From Actinomycetota bacterium (lineage in GTDB: Bacteria > Actinomycetota > Acidimicrobiia > Acidimicrobiales > Ilumatobacteraceae), in assembly GCA_026393475.1 (NCBI GenBank), contig JAPLAA010000022.1, forward strand, positions 1 through 44,185: a stretch of 44,185 nt of DNA, given 5' to 3'. Positions 1-8,096 of the stretch are shown in pieces. Position numbers and translations under genes: made by a program. How positions within the stretch are numbered: the stretch's first letter is position 1; every line of letters starts with the position of its first letter. Under the pieces are notes generated by a model. The model searched no databases. It was given only the letters and a program-made list of their open reading frames with translations, and was not told the origin of the DNA.

Positions 1-858
1 AACTCGACACCCAAACAGGGCGCCGACTCGATCTGGACCCACGTCACCGAACGCGGTGCGCCCGTGCAGGACCCGATCAACCACCCCACCCGGGCCGACG
101 CCCGCGAGTACCTCGTCGGGCTGCTCACCGTGCACCCCCACCAGCGCATCCTCGTCGGCTTCGACATGCCATACGGCTACCCCACGGGCTTCGCCGAGGC
201 CGCCGGGCTGCCGGGCACACCGGCATGGGCAGCCACGTGGCAGCACCTGGTCGTCCACATCGACGACCGCGCCGACAACGCCAACAACCGCTTCGCCGTC
301 GCGTCGGAGCTGAACGCCGCGATCAGCGACGGCGCCGGCCCGTTCTGGGGCACCACCTCCGACTCCCACGTCACGCCGAACCTGTCGCGCACGAAGGCCC
401 CCGGCTTCCCGCACGAAGGGCTCGCCGAGCACCGCGTCGCCGAACAGGCGCTGCGCGACGCCGGCATGCGACCGGCCTCGGTGTGGCAGCTGTCGGGCGC
501 GGGCAGCGTCGGCAGTCAGACGCTGATGGGCGTGCCGGTGGTGCACGCACTGCGTCACCACCCGTCGCTCAAGTCGCGGTCGGCCATCTGGCCGTTCGAG
601 ACGGGCCTCACCGCCGACCCGGTGCGAGGTCGACGGAACATGATCGTGCACGCCGAGATCTGGCCGAGCTGGATCGGTCGCCCCGACCCGGCACGCCATC
701 CCGTGAAGGACGCGGGTCAGGTGTGCGGCCTCAGCGAACACCTGGCTGCGCTCGACGAACGAGGCGAGCTCGGCCCGCTGTTCGCCCCCGTGCTCGACGA
801 CGACACCGCACGTGCCGTCGTCGAGGAAGAGGGCTGGATCGTCGGAGCGGTGATCTGA
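1..858 (+). CDS. Conserved protein of unknown function, 5' end missing
   Basis: The frame is open from the first base, so the start codon lies outside the window; about 285 residues are visible. Recognisable stretches are TPKQGADSIW near the visible N-terminus, VGFDMPYGYP, DNANNRF, GPFWG, SGAGSVGSQTLMG, WPFET and a C-terminal EEGWIVG. I recognise this pattern from conserved proteins of proteobacteria and actinobacteria that are sometimes loosely labelled as linked to molybdopterin-guanine dinucleotide or cobalamin synthesis. I know of no experimental proof of that role. The FDMPYGYP stretch is reminiscent of DUF429/RNase H-like proteins (inference). The next gene starts 170 bases downstream and looks independent. 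Nothing in the visible part suggests export. Confidence 0.8.
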   Translation, partial: NSTPKQGADSIWTHVTERGAPVQDPINHPTRADAREYLVGLLTVHPHQRILVGFDMPYGYPTGFAEAAGLPGTPAWAATWQHLVVHIDDRADNANNRFAVASELNAAISDGAGPFWGTTSDSHVTPNLSRTKAPGFPHEGLAEHRVAEQALRDAGMRPASVWQLSGAGSVGSQTLMGVPVVHALRHHPSLKSRSAIWPFETGLTADPVRGRRNMIVHAEIWPSWIGRPDPARHPVKDAGQVCGLSEHLAALDERGELGPLFAPVLDDDTARAVVEEEGWIVGAVI

Positions 859-1028
859 CTCAGGGTTGCGCGACCGGCCACGCCACCGGGCGCTCGCCCA
901 GGTGTGGTGGCGGAATGACGACGTTTTCCGATCGGCCTTCACTGGTGCCCGACTTTGGTCCCGCACTCGTTCGTTAGGCTGCCGCGCACGGCGGACGGCC
1001 CTGGGAACGCGACGGAGGCGCTCGAGGG

Positions 1029-1829
1029 ATGACACTCATGCATCGACGACCACACCTGCTCGCCACGGCCCTCGCGTGCGCGCTGCTCGCCGCCTGTTCG
1101 GGCGGCAACGAGGTGGCCGACCTCACCACGGTCGCACCGGCGCCGAGCAGCACCGCATCGGCGGCGGTGACGACCACCGATCCCGAGCCGTCCGTCGTCG
1201 CGACGACGGAGGCGGCCACCACCGTCCCCGACACCACCGTCGCCGCACCGGCCACGACCGCTGCCGACGACGGCCTCACCGGCCCGATGTTCTCCGATGC
1301 GCTCGGCGTGAAGGTCGACAGCGCCCCCGGCGTGCGCACCCGCGGCGACACGAGACAGCTCCTGCCCGAAGGCCTGTACGTGCACATCGCCTGGGAACCC
1401 GACCCGCAGGACCCGAGCGTCTTCACCGTCCAACCCGACGACGTCGCCATCCTCGAGGCCTACACCAACGCCGCACGAACCTTCTACGCGGCCGCTATGA
1501 CCACTCGGACCACGGCCGGTGCCGACTTCGACCGCTACTTCGTCGACGGCGGAGCGAAGTTCGACCGGGCCTTCCAGCAAGCACAAGCGGGCGGGTACGT
1601 GAAGGTCCTAGGCAAAGGTGCGCTGCTCCGGCCGTACGTTCTTGGCGATAACCGGACCAACACCGAGGCGGTCGTTCTGGACTGCGCTATCACGCACGAG
1701 GAATGGAGCAGCGGGAACACGACAGGTTCTGAGGTACCCGCGGTGCTCGGCACCGTGGCGACCCTCATACAGAAAGGCGGAGTCTGGATTGTCGACACCG
1801 TCGCGGAGGAGCCTGCTGCGTGCTTGTAA
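1029..1829 (+). CDS. Secreted lipoprotein of unknown function
   Basis: 266 residues. An N-terminal signal with RR at residues 6-7, a hydrophobic core and the lipobox LLAAC (Cys23) predicts a lipid-anchored surface protein. Residues about 30-80 are a Thr/Ala/Pro-rich linker built from TTV/TTA-like units. The globular part follows (FSDALGVKVDSAPGV, then VAILEAYTNAARTFY onward). Its C-terminal half resembles small SnoaL/NTF2-like modules in size and alternation, but I recognise no family. ATG 1029 was chosen; a second in-frame ATG at 1038 would only shorten the n-region. From about base 1480 to the end, codon usage is visibly less GC-biased than in the neighbours. The stop overlaps the next gene's GTG start by 10 bases, so the two are probably co-translated. 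Confidence 0.8.
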   Translation: MTLMHRRPHLLATALACALLAACSGGNEVADLTTVAPAPSSTASAAVTTTDPEPSVVATTEAATTVPDTTVAAPATTAADDGLTGPMFSDALGVKVDSAPGVRTRGDTRQLLPEGLYVHIAWEPDPQDPSVFTVQPDDVAILEAYTNAARTFYAAAMTTRTTAGADFDRYFVDGGAKFDRAFQQAQAGGYVKVLGKGALLRPYVLGDNRTNTEAVVLDCAITHEEWSSGNTTGSEVPAVLGTVATLIQKGGVWIVDTVAEEPAACL

Positions 1830-2857
1830 GGGCGCTCTTTGCATCCGCGATGTTGCTGGCGCCACCAGCGGGGCCGCCAGGAAACGGCTTCGGCGGGCCG
1901 TCGTCAGACGCTCCGCCTCCCGCTGTGTTGGCGGGGGCTCGGACCGTGTCGGTGCGTGACTCGAACGGGGGGATCCAGCGACTCACCGCGATCCCGTCCG
2001 ACTCGGCGTTCGCCCGCTTCGGCGGCGGGGCGGCACGCACGTGCAGCTTCACGACCGACCGCGACGACTTCCTGCTGTCCAACGGCGACCGGGTACCGCG
2101 CGGCACCGTGGTCACGTCCACCTACCACTTCGTCGAAGGCGTGGCGGTGGCGTTCGATCTCCCGCCCCGCGAGCTGCCGGCCGACATCACCGACGTCGCG
2201 AGCAACGGTCCGCTCGAGGCGGGGCTCCGCACGTTCACGGTGTTCTGCGACCGTGCGTTCTACGAGGTGAACCGGATCACGATCGTCCAAGTGCCCCTCG
2301 TCGACCCGCTGTTCACCGTGCGGGCGCAGCTCGACACGCTGCGCAACGCGCTCCAGCTCGATCGCCCGATCGTGTTCGAGAACCCGGTGGTCGACACCTA
2401 CGGCGGCCTGATCACGCGCTACCCCACGTGGCTGGCGATCGAGCCCGACGCCTGGCGCACCCAGCGCGGCAACTCGATCATCCACCGGGGCGCCACCCTG
2501 CTCCTGATCGCCCAACCGCGCGAGATGGACTTCGTCGTCGAGTTCACCCCGAACCCCGACAAGCCGTCGGCGCCGTTCCGCGGGATCGTGTCGTGCGTCC
2601 CGGGCGAGTCGACCGATGCGGGTGGCGGCGCGCTGCCGGCGTTCCCCGTGCTGCCCGACCAGACCGAGCCGGGCGTGAACGGTGCCTGCACCTGGACCCC
2701 ACCGGGCCCGGGTGAGGTGACCATCACGGCGCGCATCACCTACTCGATCACGTTCTGGGTGAACGGCTTCACCGAACCCGACGACGACTACGTCTGGTCG
2801 AGCACCCCCACCACCTACGACACCGGCGAACTCATCGCCGTCAACACCAAACCCTGA
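1820..2857 (+). CDS. Secreted protein of unknown function
   Basis: 345 residues starting at GTG 1820. The start is supported by GGAGGA at 1805-1810 and by the 10-base overlap with the preceding gene. The N-terminus (VLVRALFASAMLLAPPAG) is a short signal peptide without a lipobox Cys, so export without lipidation is likely. The mature protein looks beta-rich, with Cys residues in CSFTTDRDD, FCDRAFY, SCVPGE and ACTWTPP that could form disulfides outside the cell. The C-terminal region (GEVTITARITYSITFWVNG) reads like a beta-sandwich. No catalytic motif and no C-terminal anchor were seen. It probably works with the upstream lipoprotein (inference from coupling). It is followed at once by a palindromic repeat pair that may terminate transcription. 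Confidence 0.78.
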   Translation: MLVRALFASAMLLAPPAGPPGNGFGGPSSDAPPPAVLAGARTVSVRDSNGGIQRLTAIPSDSAFARFGGGAARTCSFTTDRDDFLLSNGDRVPRGTVVTSTYHFVEGVAVAFDLPPRELPADITDVASNGPLEAGLRTFTVFCDRAFYEVNRITIVQVPLVDPLFTVRAQLDTLRNALQLDRPIVFENPVVDTYGGLITRYPTWLAIEPDAWRTQRGNSIIHRGATLLLIAQPREMDFVVEFTPNPDKPSAPFRGIVSCVPGESTDAGGGALPAFPVLPDQTEPGVNGACTWTPPGPGEVTITARITYSITFWVNGFTEPDDDYVWSSTPTTYDTGELIAVNTKP

Positions 2858-2908
2858 TCGCGTGTGATCCCGCAGGCCCGCAGGACGGGCCGCAGCGATC
2901 ACACGCGA
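2858..2908. repeat. Palindromic repeat, copy 1 (REP-like, possible bidirectional terminator)
   Basis: A perfect 12-bp inverted repeat (TCGCGTGTGATC at 2858-2869 with its complement at 2897-2908) encloses a second 6-bp stem (GGCCCG 2875-2880 / CGGGCC 2886-2891). It begins directly after the upstream stop codon, between two convergent genes. Bases 2865-2907 recur at 2927-2969 with one mismatch in 43. No T-run flanks it, so termination is plausible but unproven. Confidence 0.85.
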
Positions 2909-2926
2909 GACCGAGACCACCGAGTT

Positions 2927-2969
2927 TGATCCCGCAGGCCCTCAGGACGGGCCGCAGCGATCACACGCG
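2927..2969. repeat. Palindromic repeat, copy 2
   Basis: This stretch matches 2865-2907 at 42 of 43 positions. The left outer arm is eroded (only TGATC, 2927-2931, still pairs with GATCA, 2959-2963), while the inner GGCCC/GGGCC stem is kept. It ends at the base before the stop codon of the minus-strand peptidase gene. Two head-to-tail copies 19 bp apart suggest local duplication of a dispersed palindromic element. Confidence 0.85.
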
Positions 2970-3962
2970 TCAGTTGGGTTCGGCGGCGATGGTGAGGACG
3001 GCCCTCGCGTGGCGGTCGGCTTCCTCGGGGGTGAGGGTCGCACCGAGCTCGACGATGAAGGCGACGCCCGGGTCGATCGTGCGACGGGCCCACGTGGCCG
3101 CCACCCCGGTGTAGATGCCGCCCGTGATCGACACCACCGGCAGCCCCACCAGATCGGCGTAGCGCTGGCGGATCGCACCGTCGCGACCCTTGCCCGGACT
3201 GATGCGGAACAGGTCCTGGTGGTACCACATCACCAGATCGGGTCGGATCTCGGTGATGAACGCGATCATCGCCTGCGTCTCGGGCTCGCTCGCCACCGAC
3301 GGACCCGCGTACTGGCCGTCGCCCGGCACGCCGATCGGGCCCCAGTCGGCGGGGAAGTTGCGGTTGAGGTCGACCTGGTTCGCGTTGTGGCGGTCGTTGT
3401 TGGCCACGCCGTCGGGGTTCATCGAGTCGACGAGCCACAGATCGACGCCGGCGGGTACCTCGTACTGCTCGAGCAGGTCGATGATCGCCAGGCCGGCGTT
3501 CTCGTCGCCGTGGATCACGCCGACGATCAGCACCACGCGCCCACCCGGCGTGCCGCGCCGGACGGCTGTGATCGGACGGCCCTCCACCGACGTCCCGAGC
3601 TGACGGGTCTCCACCACGGGCGGCACGGTGGCCGGCGGAGCCACGGTGGTCGGTGCCTCCGTCGGCGGCGGCGTGGGCGGCGGCGTGGCCACCACGACCT
3701 CGATGGTCGCGGGCAGGGTCTCGGTGGTCGCGGGCGCCGGCGTCGTCGCCGCCACGGTCGGCTCTGCGGACAACGCCTCGGAGGTCGCCACCACCGGGGT
3801 CGTCGCTGCGATGGTCGCGTTCGGTTCGGCCTCGGCGACCTCGTTCGCGGTGGTACAGCCGGCAGCCGCGATCGCCGAGACGATCACGGCCGCGACGGCG
3901 CTTCCACACTGCGAAGAGAGGCGGACCCGGAGACGGGAGCGGTGGCGGGTCGAGGCGATCAC
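2970..3962 (-). CDS. M14-family zinc carboxypeptidase lipoprotein (MpaA-like)
   Basis: 330 residues. I chose GTG 3962 because it overlaps the upstream stop as GTGA, the pattern used throughout this block. The signal peptide ends in IAAAGC (Cys36), so the enzyme should be a lipid-anchored extracytoplasmic protein. Residues about 40-120 are a Thr/Pro/Ala/Glu tether. The catalytic domain shows the M14 signature: HGDEN near residue 150 (zinc His and Glu), VDLNRNFP, MWYHQD near 247 (third zinc ligand) and FIVELG near 304 (catalytic Glu). It resembles gamma-D-glutamyl-diaminopimelate amidase MpaA and short M14 carboxypeptidases, which remove C-terminal residues from peptides or muropeptides. The substrate here is unknown. 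It is the last gene of the long block and is translationally coupled to the beta-propeller gene. Confidence 0.88.
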   Translation of the reverse strand: MIASTRHRSRLRVRLSSQCGSAVAAVIVSAIAAAGCTTANEVAEAEPNATIAATTPVVATSEALSAEPTVAATTPAPATTETLPATIEVVVATPPPTPPPTEAPTTVAPPATVPPVVETRQLGTSVEGRPITAVRRGTPGGRVVLIVGVIHGDENAGLAIIDLLEQYEVPAGVDLWLVDSMNPDGVANNDRHNANQVDLNRNFPADWGPIGVPGDGQYAGPSVASEPETQAMIAFITEIRPDLVMWYHQDLFRISPGKGRDGAIRQRYADLVGLPVVSITGGIYTGVAATWARRTIDPGVAFIVELGATLTPEEADRHARAVLTIAAEPN

Positions 3963-6076
3963 TCCATGTAGTAGTAGCAGCCGTACTGCTCGGGCGTGCC
4001 CCACCTCGCCGTGTCGCGCTCGGCGAGCGTGGCCCGATCGGTGAAGCGCACCTGGTCGAAGCCCACGGTGACGATCTCCGAACCGATGATCATCGAGCGC
4101 TGCAGCGGGTTCCAGCAGCCGGTGTATCCGTCGGTCTCGTGCTCGATCACGCCACGGCCGACGAGCTCGGTGCCCTGCAGTTGGGCGACGATCACGCCGC
4201 CGCCGTTGCCACCGGAGAACTCGTTCGCCAGGCACGCCTGACCGTCGGCGCACACGCCCCACATCGGCGACGACGGGATGACGATCGTGCCGTCCTCGGG
4301 CCAGTAGAGGAACGCCTGGTGGTCCCACTCGGCCTCGCTCGAACCGCCGATCTGCAGGGTCGACAGCTGCACGGGGTTCGCTGGATCGCTCACGTCGAAC
4401 AGCGAGAGCTGGGTGCCCGTGGTGCGGCCCGACAGGTCGGCGTTCTGGCCGACGCCGAGCAGCAGCCCGTCGCCCACCGGGTGCAGGTACGCCGAGTAGC
4501 CGGGGATCTTCAGCTCACCGGTCACCCGCGGGTTGGTGGGATCGGCGAGGTCGATCACGTAGAGCGGATCGGTCTGGCGGAACGTGACGACGTACGCCTG
4601 AGGCCCCATGAAGCGCACGGCGTAGATCTGCTCGGTGATGCCGAGCCCGGTCACCTGACCCACCTTCGCCAGCTCACCGTCGACGGGCCGCAGCACCGTC
4701 ACCGCCGACTCGCTCGGCCCACCGTTCTGCCAGTCGTCGATGGTGGAGGCCACCCGCAGGTCGCCCTGGTACTCACCCATCGAGAACTGGTTGAGCAGCC
4801 GCCCGGGCACCTCGCCCGACGCGACCCACGAGGCCGACCCGTCGGCGCCGAGGGAGAACTGGTGGATCAGCGTCGGCGACTGTTCACTCGGTGCGGCCAC
4901 GTCGGCCATCGGGTTGAACCAGTCCCACGCCTGGGTGGCGAGATAGATGTTCGACGCCGAGGCGTAGACCACATCGCTGTTCGACACCACACCGGCCGCA
5001 CCCACCGGGCTGCTGCCGCCCTGCATGTCGATCGACGCGATCCACGAGATGCCGAGGCCGGCGAACTCGCGAGGCGCCGCGACCGTCGCGCAGTCGAGCG
5101 ACGCGCTCATGTCACCGAAGGAGCCGTCACCGTTCTCCTCGAACCAGCGAGGCATCCACTCCTCGATCGAGCTCTCGCGGATGATCCGCTGGTTCTCCTC
5201 GAGCGCTCGATCCTCGTCGAGACCGAACTGGTCGGGGTAGACGAACGGCAGGCGGCTGGCGATCGACGAGCTCAGCACCAGCCGAGCCGTGCCGTCGACC
5301 GCACGCGTGGCGACGGCCCGACCCTCGAGGTGACTGCGCCGCATCAGTGACGCCGACGACGGATCGGTCACGTCGTACAGCGAGACGATCGTGTCCTCCA
5401 CGCCGGTCCACGGCGCCGTCACCACGAGCAGGCGATCCCCGTCGAGCAGCAGTTCGTGCGTCCCGTCGGGCACGTCGAGCTCGTCGATCACGCGGGCAGT
5501 CGCGACGTCGACGATGCGCACGCCGTCCTGACCCGCCACGAACACCTCGGTGCCGTTGGTCTCCACCAGGTCGCCCTCGTCGACGCCCACCTCCTGGGTG
5601 TTGGTCGTCGAGAAGTCGCCGGCGGCCACGGTCGCCGGAGCGGCAGCCTCGTCGAACGCCGCGGGCGCCTCGGTGGCCTCGGGTGCCGCACCACCGACGC
5701 TGTCGGCCGCCATCGGCATCGGCCCACCGCGCCAGTACGGATACACGCCGCCGAGGCCCCAGGCGCTCACGCGCGCCAGGGACTCCTGCTGCAGGTAGCC
5801 GAGCAGCGCCGGGCAGTCGCTGAAGAACGTGAGACGGGAACGCCCGAACCCCGCCGTGCGCGGCACGCTCGTCCCGGTGCCAGTGCCGTCCGGATCGGTG
5901 CCGTCGGGATCAGTGCCGGGATCGGTGTCGTCAGTTCGCCCGGGCGAGGTGGTCGACGTCGGCCGGGTGGTCGGCGGCGCGGCGTCGGGGTCGTCGGCGA
6001 CGCACCCGGCGACGGCCACGGCCGAGGCAGCGATGATCGCGGCGGCGACCAGTGAACGGTTCGAGGTGCGCTTCAT
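3959..6076 (-). CDS. Beta-propeller domain lipoprotein (COG4880-like)
   Basis: 705 residues from ATG 6076. The start was set by the signal peptide MKRTSNRS with a hydrophobic core and the lipobox VAGC (Cys25). A low-complexity Asp/Thr/Gly/Pro linker follows (residues about 28-65), then a short Ser-Asp-Cys-containing segment. The rest matches the secreted C-terminal beta-propeller family distantly related to WD40: TNTQEVGVDEGD, VFVAGQDGVRIVDV, LLLDGDRLLVV and repeated YVIDLADPTNPRV- and LFDVSDPANPV-type blades. The family is known as extracytoplasmic but has no established activity; binding or scaffolding is the usual guess. The gene lies 64 bases after the S9 peptidase gene and overlaps the M14 peptidase gene by 4 bases, which suggests a common surface complex (inference). 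Confidence 0.88.
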   Translation of the reverse strand: MKRTSNRSLVAAAIIAASAVAVAGCVADDPDAAPPTTRPTSTTSPGRTDDTDPGTDPDGTDPDGTGTGTSVPRTAGFGRSRLTFFSDCPALLGYLQQESLARVSAWGLGGVYPYWRGGPMPMAADSVGGAAPEATEAPAAFDEAAAPATVAAGDFSTTNTQEVGVDEGDLVETNGTEVFVAGQDGVRIVDVATARVIDELDVPDGTHELLLDGDRLLVVTAPWTGVEDTIVSLYDVTDPSSASLMRRSHLEGRAVATRAVDGTARLVLSSSIASRLPFVYPDQFGLDEDRALEENQRIIRESSIEEWMPRWFEENGDGSFGDMSASLDCATVAAPREFAGLGISWIASIDMQGGSSPVGAAGVVSNSDVVYASASNIYLATQAWDWFNPMADVAAPSEQSPTLIHQFSLGADGSASWVASGEVPGRLLNQFSMGEYQGDLRVASTIDDWQNGGPSESAVTVLRPVDGELAKVGQVTGLGITEQIYAVRFMGPQAYVVTFRQTDPLYVIDLADPTNPRVTGELKIPGYSAYLHPVGDGLLLGVGQNADLSGRTTGTQLSLFDVSDPANPVQLSTLQIGGSSEAEWDHQAFLYWPEDGTIVIPSSPMWGVCADGQACLANEFSGGNGGGVIVAQLQGTELVGRGVIEHETDGYTGCWNPLQRSMIIGSEIVTVGFDQVRFTDRATLAERDTARWGTPEQYGCYYYME

Positions 6077-6140
6077 GGCCCGTTGGACGTCACCGTCGAC
6101 CGCCGCGGTTCCCGAGGTCACGAAGTTCGCGCGTCTTCTG

Positions 6141-8096
6141 TCAGGCGAGGAAGTGGTCGAACCAGCCGACCGTGCGGGCGCAGAAGTCGATCTGCGCCGG
6201 GAACGTGCGCACCCCGTGGCCCTCGAGCGGGTACTCGACGTAACCGGTCGGCACGCCACGCTCGGCGAGCGCCCGATGGAACGCGAGGCCCTGGCCGGCC
6301 GGTGTGATGAGGTCGCGCGACCCGGTGAACACGAGCGTCGGTGTGTTCACCCGATGGGCGGCGCCCAGCGGATCGCGACCCGGACGGCCCCCCAGCAGGT
6401 GATCCTGCGCCGCCATGTCGTTGGTCGTGAGCCGCATGAAGCCCCAGTCGGTGACGGGGCAGTACGGCACCGACGCCCGGAAGCGATCGCTGACCGCGAT
6501 GAGCCACGCCGCCATGAAGCCACCGTGGCTCCCACCGAACACCGCGAGTCGATCGCGGTCGGCCACCCCGTCGGCGACGACCGCGTCGATGCCCGACAGC
6601 ACGTCGTCGCTCTCGGCACCGCCGAGGTCGCCGAGCACGACGGCGCGGAACGCCTCACCCCGCCCGGCACTGCCGCGGGGGTTCGGGTGGAACACCGCGT
6701 ACCCGAGGCGGGCGAACAGCAACGTGTAGGCGTAGCCCATCGACCAGCGCGCACGCCACGCCCACACCGGTCCGCCGTGCACGTAGGTGACGCACGGGTG
6801 CGGACCCGCACCGTGCACCGTCGCGTCGGGCACGACCACCAGTCCCTCGACGGCCGTTCCGTCGGGCGCGGTCCAGTGCACCGAACGGACCTCGCCAGCG
6901 TCGGCGAGCACGGCGTCGTGTCCGGCATGCCGGAAGCCGCGGCGCACCGTCGGCGCACCGGCGTCGCCCAGCACCGACAACTCGGGCGGCTGGCGATAGC
7001 CCTCCACCACCAACGCGATCCCACCGGCCGACACGGCGAGCTCGGGGTAACGCTGACCGCACGTGAGCTCGAGCGAACGCCAGCGCTCGTGCACCTCACC
7101 GGTCGACACGTCCGCCTCGGCCACCACGGTCTCCAAGCCACGCTGCCCGGCCACCATCAGCACACCGTCCGAACGGAACGCCTGCCATGTGACGTCGATA
7201 CCACCGAGGTCGAGGGTGCGCGTCGTCCCATCTGCGCCGAGCAGGTCGACATCGCCGGCCACCACGGTCCGGTCGCTGCACGTGGCCCGCACGAACGCCA
7301 CTTTCGAGCCGTCCGGAGACCCAGCCGGGAGGCCCACACAACGCCCGTCACCGTCGGCGATCCATCGGAGGTCGCCCTCGACGACATCGATCGACACGAC
7401 ACGAGCGTCGAACCACGCCGCCTCCTCGGGTCGCGTCGACATCACCGCGACGACACGATCGGGCCCGTGCCACGCGACCTCCCAGCACGTCGTACCGGCC
7501 GGCGAGACGAGCTCCCACGCGTCGTCGCCGATCGTGATCGTCCACAGGCGGCGCCACCCGCCGACGGGCACGTCGGCCATCACCACCGGCAGCCACGCGG
7601 GAGCGTCGCCGCGGCTCATGCGGCCGGACCCCTGCGCGCCGGCGGCATCGGCACCCGGATCGGCGACCAGCGCCACGAGGCGCGTGCCGTCGGGCGACCA
7701 CACCACCTGCTCCACCACACCCGGCAACGGCGGGAGCGGACGCAGTTCGCCGCCCACCACGAGCGACGGCTGGAAGACACCCGGCTCGTCGCGATCCTCG
7801 AGCACGGCGAGGCCGTCACCCTTCGGCGCGAACCGCGGCAGACGGACCGACCAGGCGTCGGCGGCGACGAGCACCTCGTTGGCGCCGACCACCAGCACGG
7901 CCTGCCGACCCGCGCGCTCGAGGTCGTCGCGGATCGTGACCGTGCACGCGACGCGGCCGCCGTCGGCAGAGATCGCCGGATCGACGGGCTCGGCGGGACG
8001 ACCGAACGAGGGCCCCATCATCGTCTCGAAGTGGGCGACGACCTTCGCCCACAGCCCGGTGCCACGCAGGTCGGGCCGAAGGGCTTCGATGCTCAT
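6141..8096 (-). CDS. S9-family prolyl-oligopeptidase-type peptidase
   Basis: 651 residues, no signal peptide, so probably cytoplasmic. The N-terminal two-thirds is a beta-propeller-like region. The C-terminal alpha/beta-hydrolase domain begins around TYVHGGPVWAW. The nucleophile motif GGSHGG is near residue 520, the acid in SRDLITP near 595 and the histidine in EGHGV near 626, in the order of dipeptidyl aminopeptidase/acylaminoacyl peptidase (S9). Such enzymes release N-terminal dipeptides or acylated residues from short peptides. ATG 8096 overlaps the transporter stop as ATGA. Placed directly behind an amino-acid/peptide-type transporter, it probably hydrolyses imported oligopeptides or N-acyl peptides. 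Chain stereospecificity cannot be read from sequence. Confidence 0.9.
   Translation of the reverse strand: MSIEALRPDLRGTGLWAKVVAHFETMMGPSFGRPAEPVDPAISADGGRVACTVTIRDDLERAGRQAVLVVGANEVLVAADAWSVRLPRFAPKGDGLAVLEDRDEPGVFQPSLVVGGELRPLPPLPGVVEQVVWSPDGTRLVALVADPGADAAGAQGSGRMSRGDAPAWLPVVMADVPVGGWRRLWTITIGDDAWELVSPAGTTCWEVAWHGPDRVVAVMSTRPEEAAWFDARVVSIDVVEGDLRWIADGDGRCVGLPAGSPDGSKVAFVRATCSDRTVVAGDVDLLGADGTTRTLDLGGIDVTWQAFRSDGVLMVAGQRGLETVVAEADVSTGEVHERWRSLELTCGQRYPELAVSAGGIALVVEGYRQPPELSVLGDAGAPTVRRGFRHAGHDAVLADAGEVRSVHWTAPDGTAVEGLVVVPDATVHGAGPHPCVTYVHGGPVWAWRARWSMGYAYTLLFARLGYAVFHPNPRGSAGRGEAFRAVVLGDLGGAESDDVLSGIDAVVADGVADRDRLAVFGGSHGGFMAAWLIAVSDRFRASVPYCPVTDWGFMRLTTNDMAAQDHLLGGRPGRDPLGAAHRVNTPTLVFTGSRDLITPAGQGLAFHRALAERGVPTGYVEYPLEGHGVRTFPAQIDFCARTVGWFDHFLA

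Noticed and set aside
3009-5350. Plus-strand frames over the M14 and beta-propeller genes
   Set aside because: Overlap fully with well-supported minus-strand genes; no conserved motifs.
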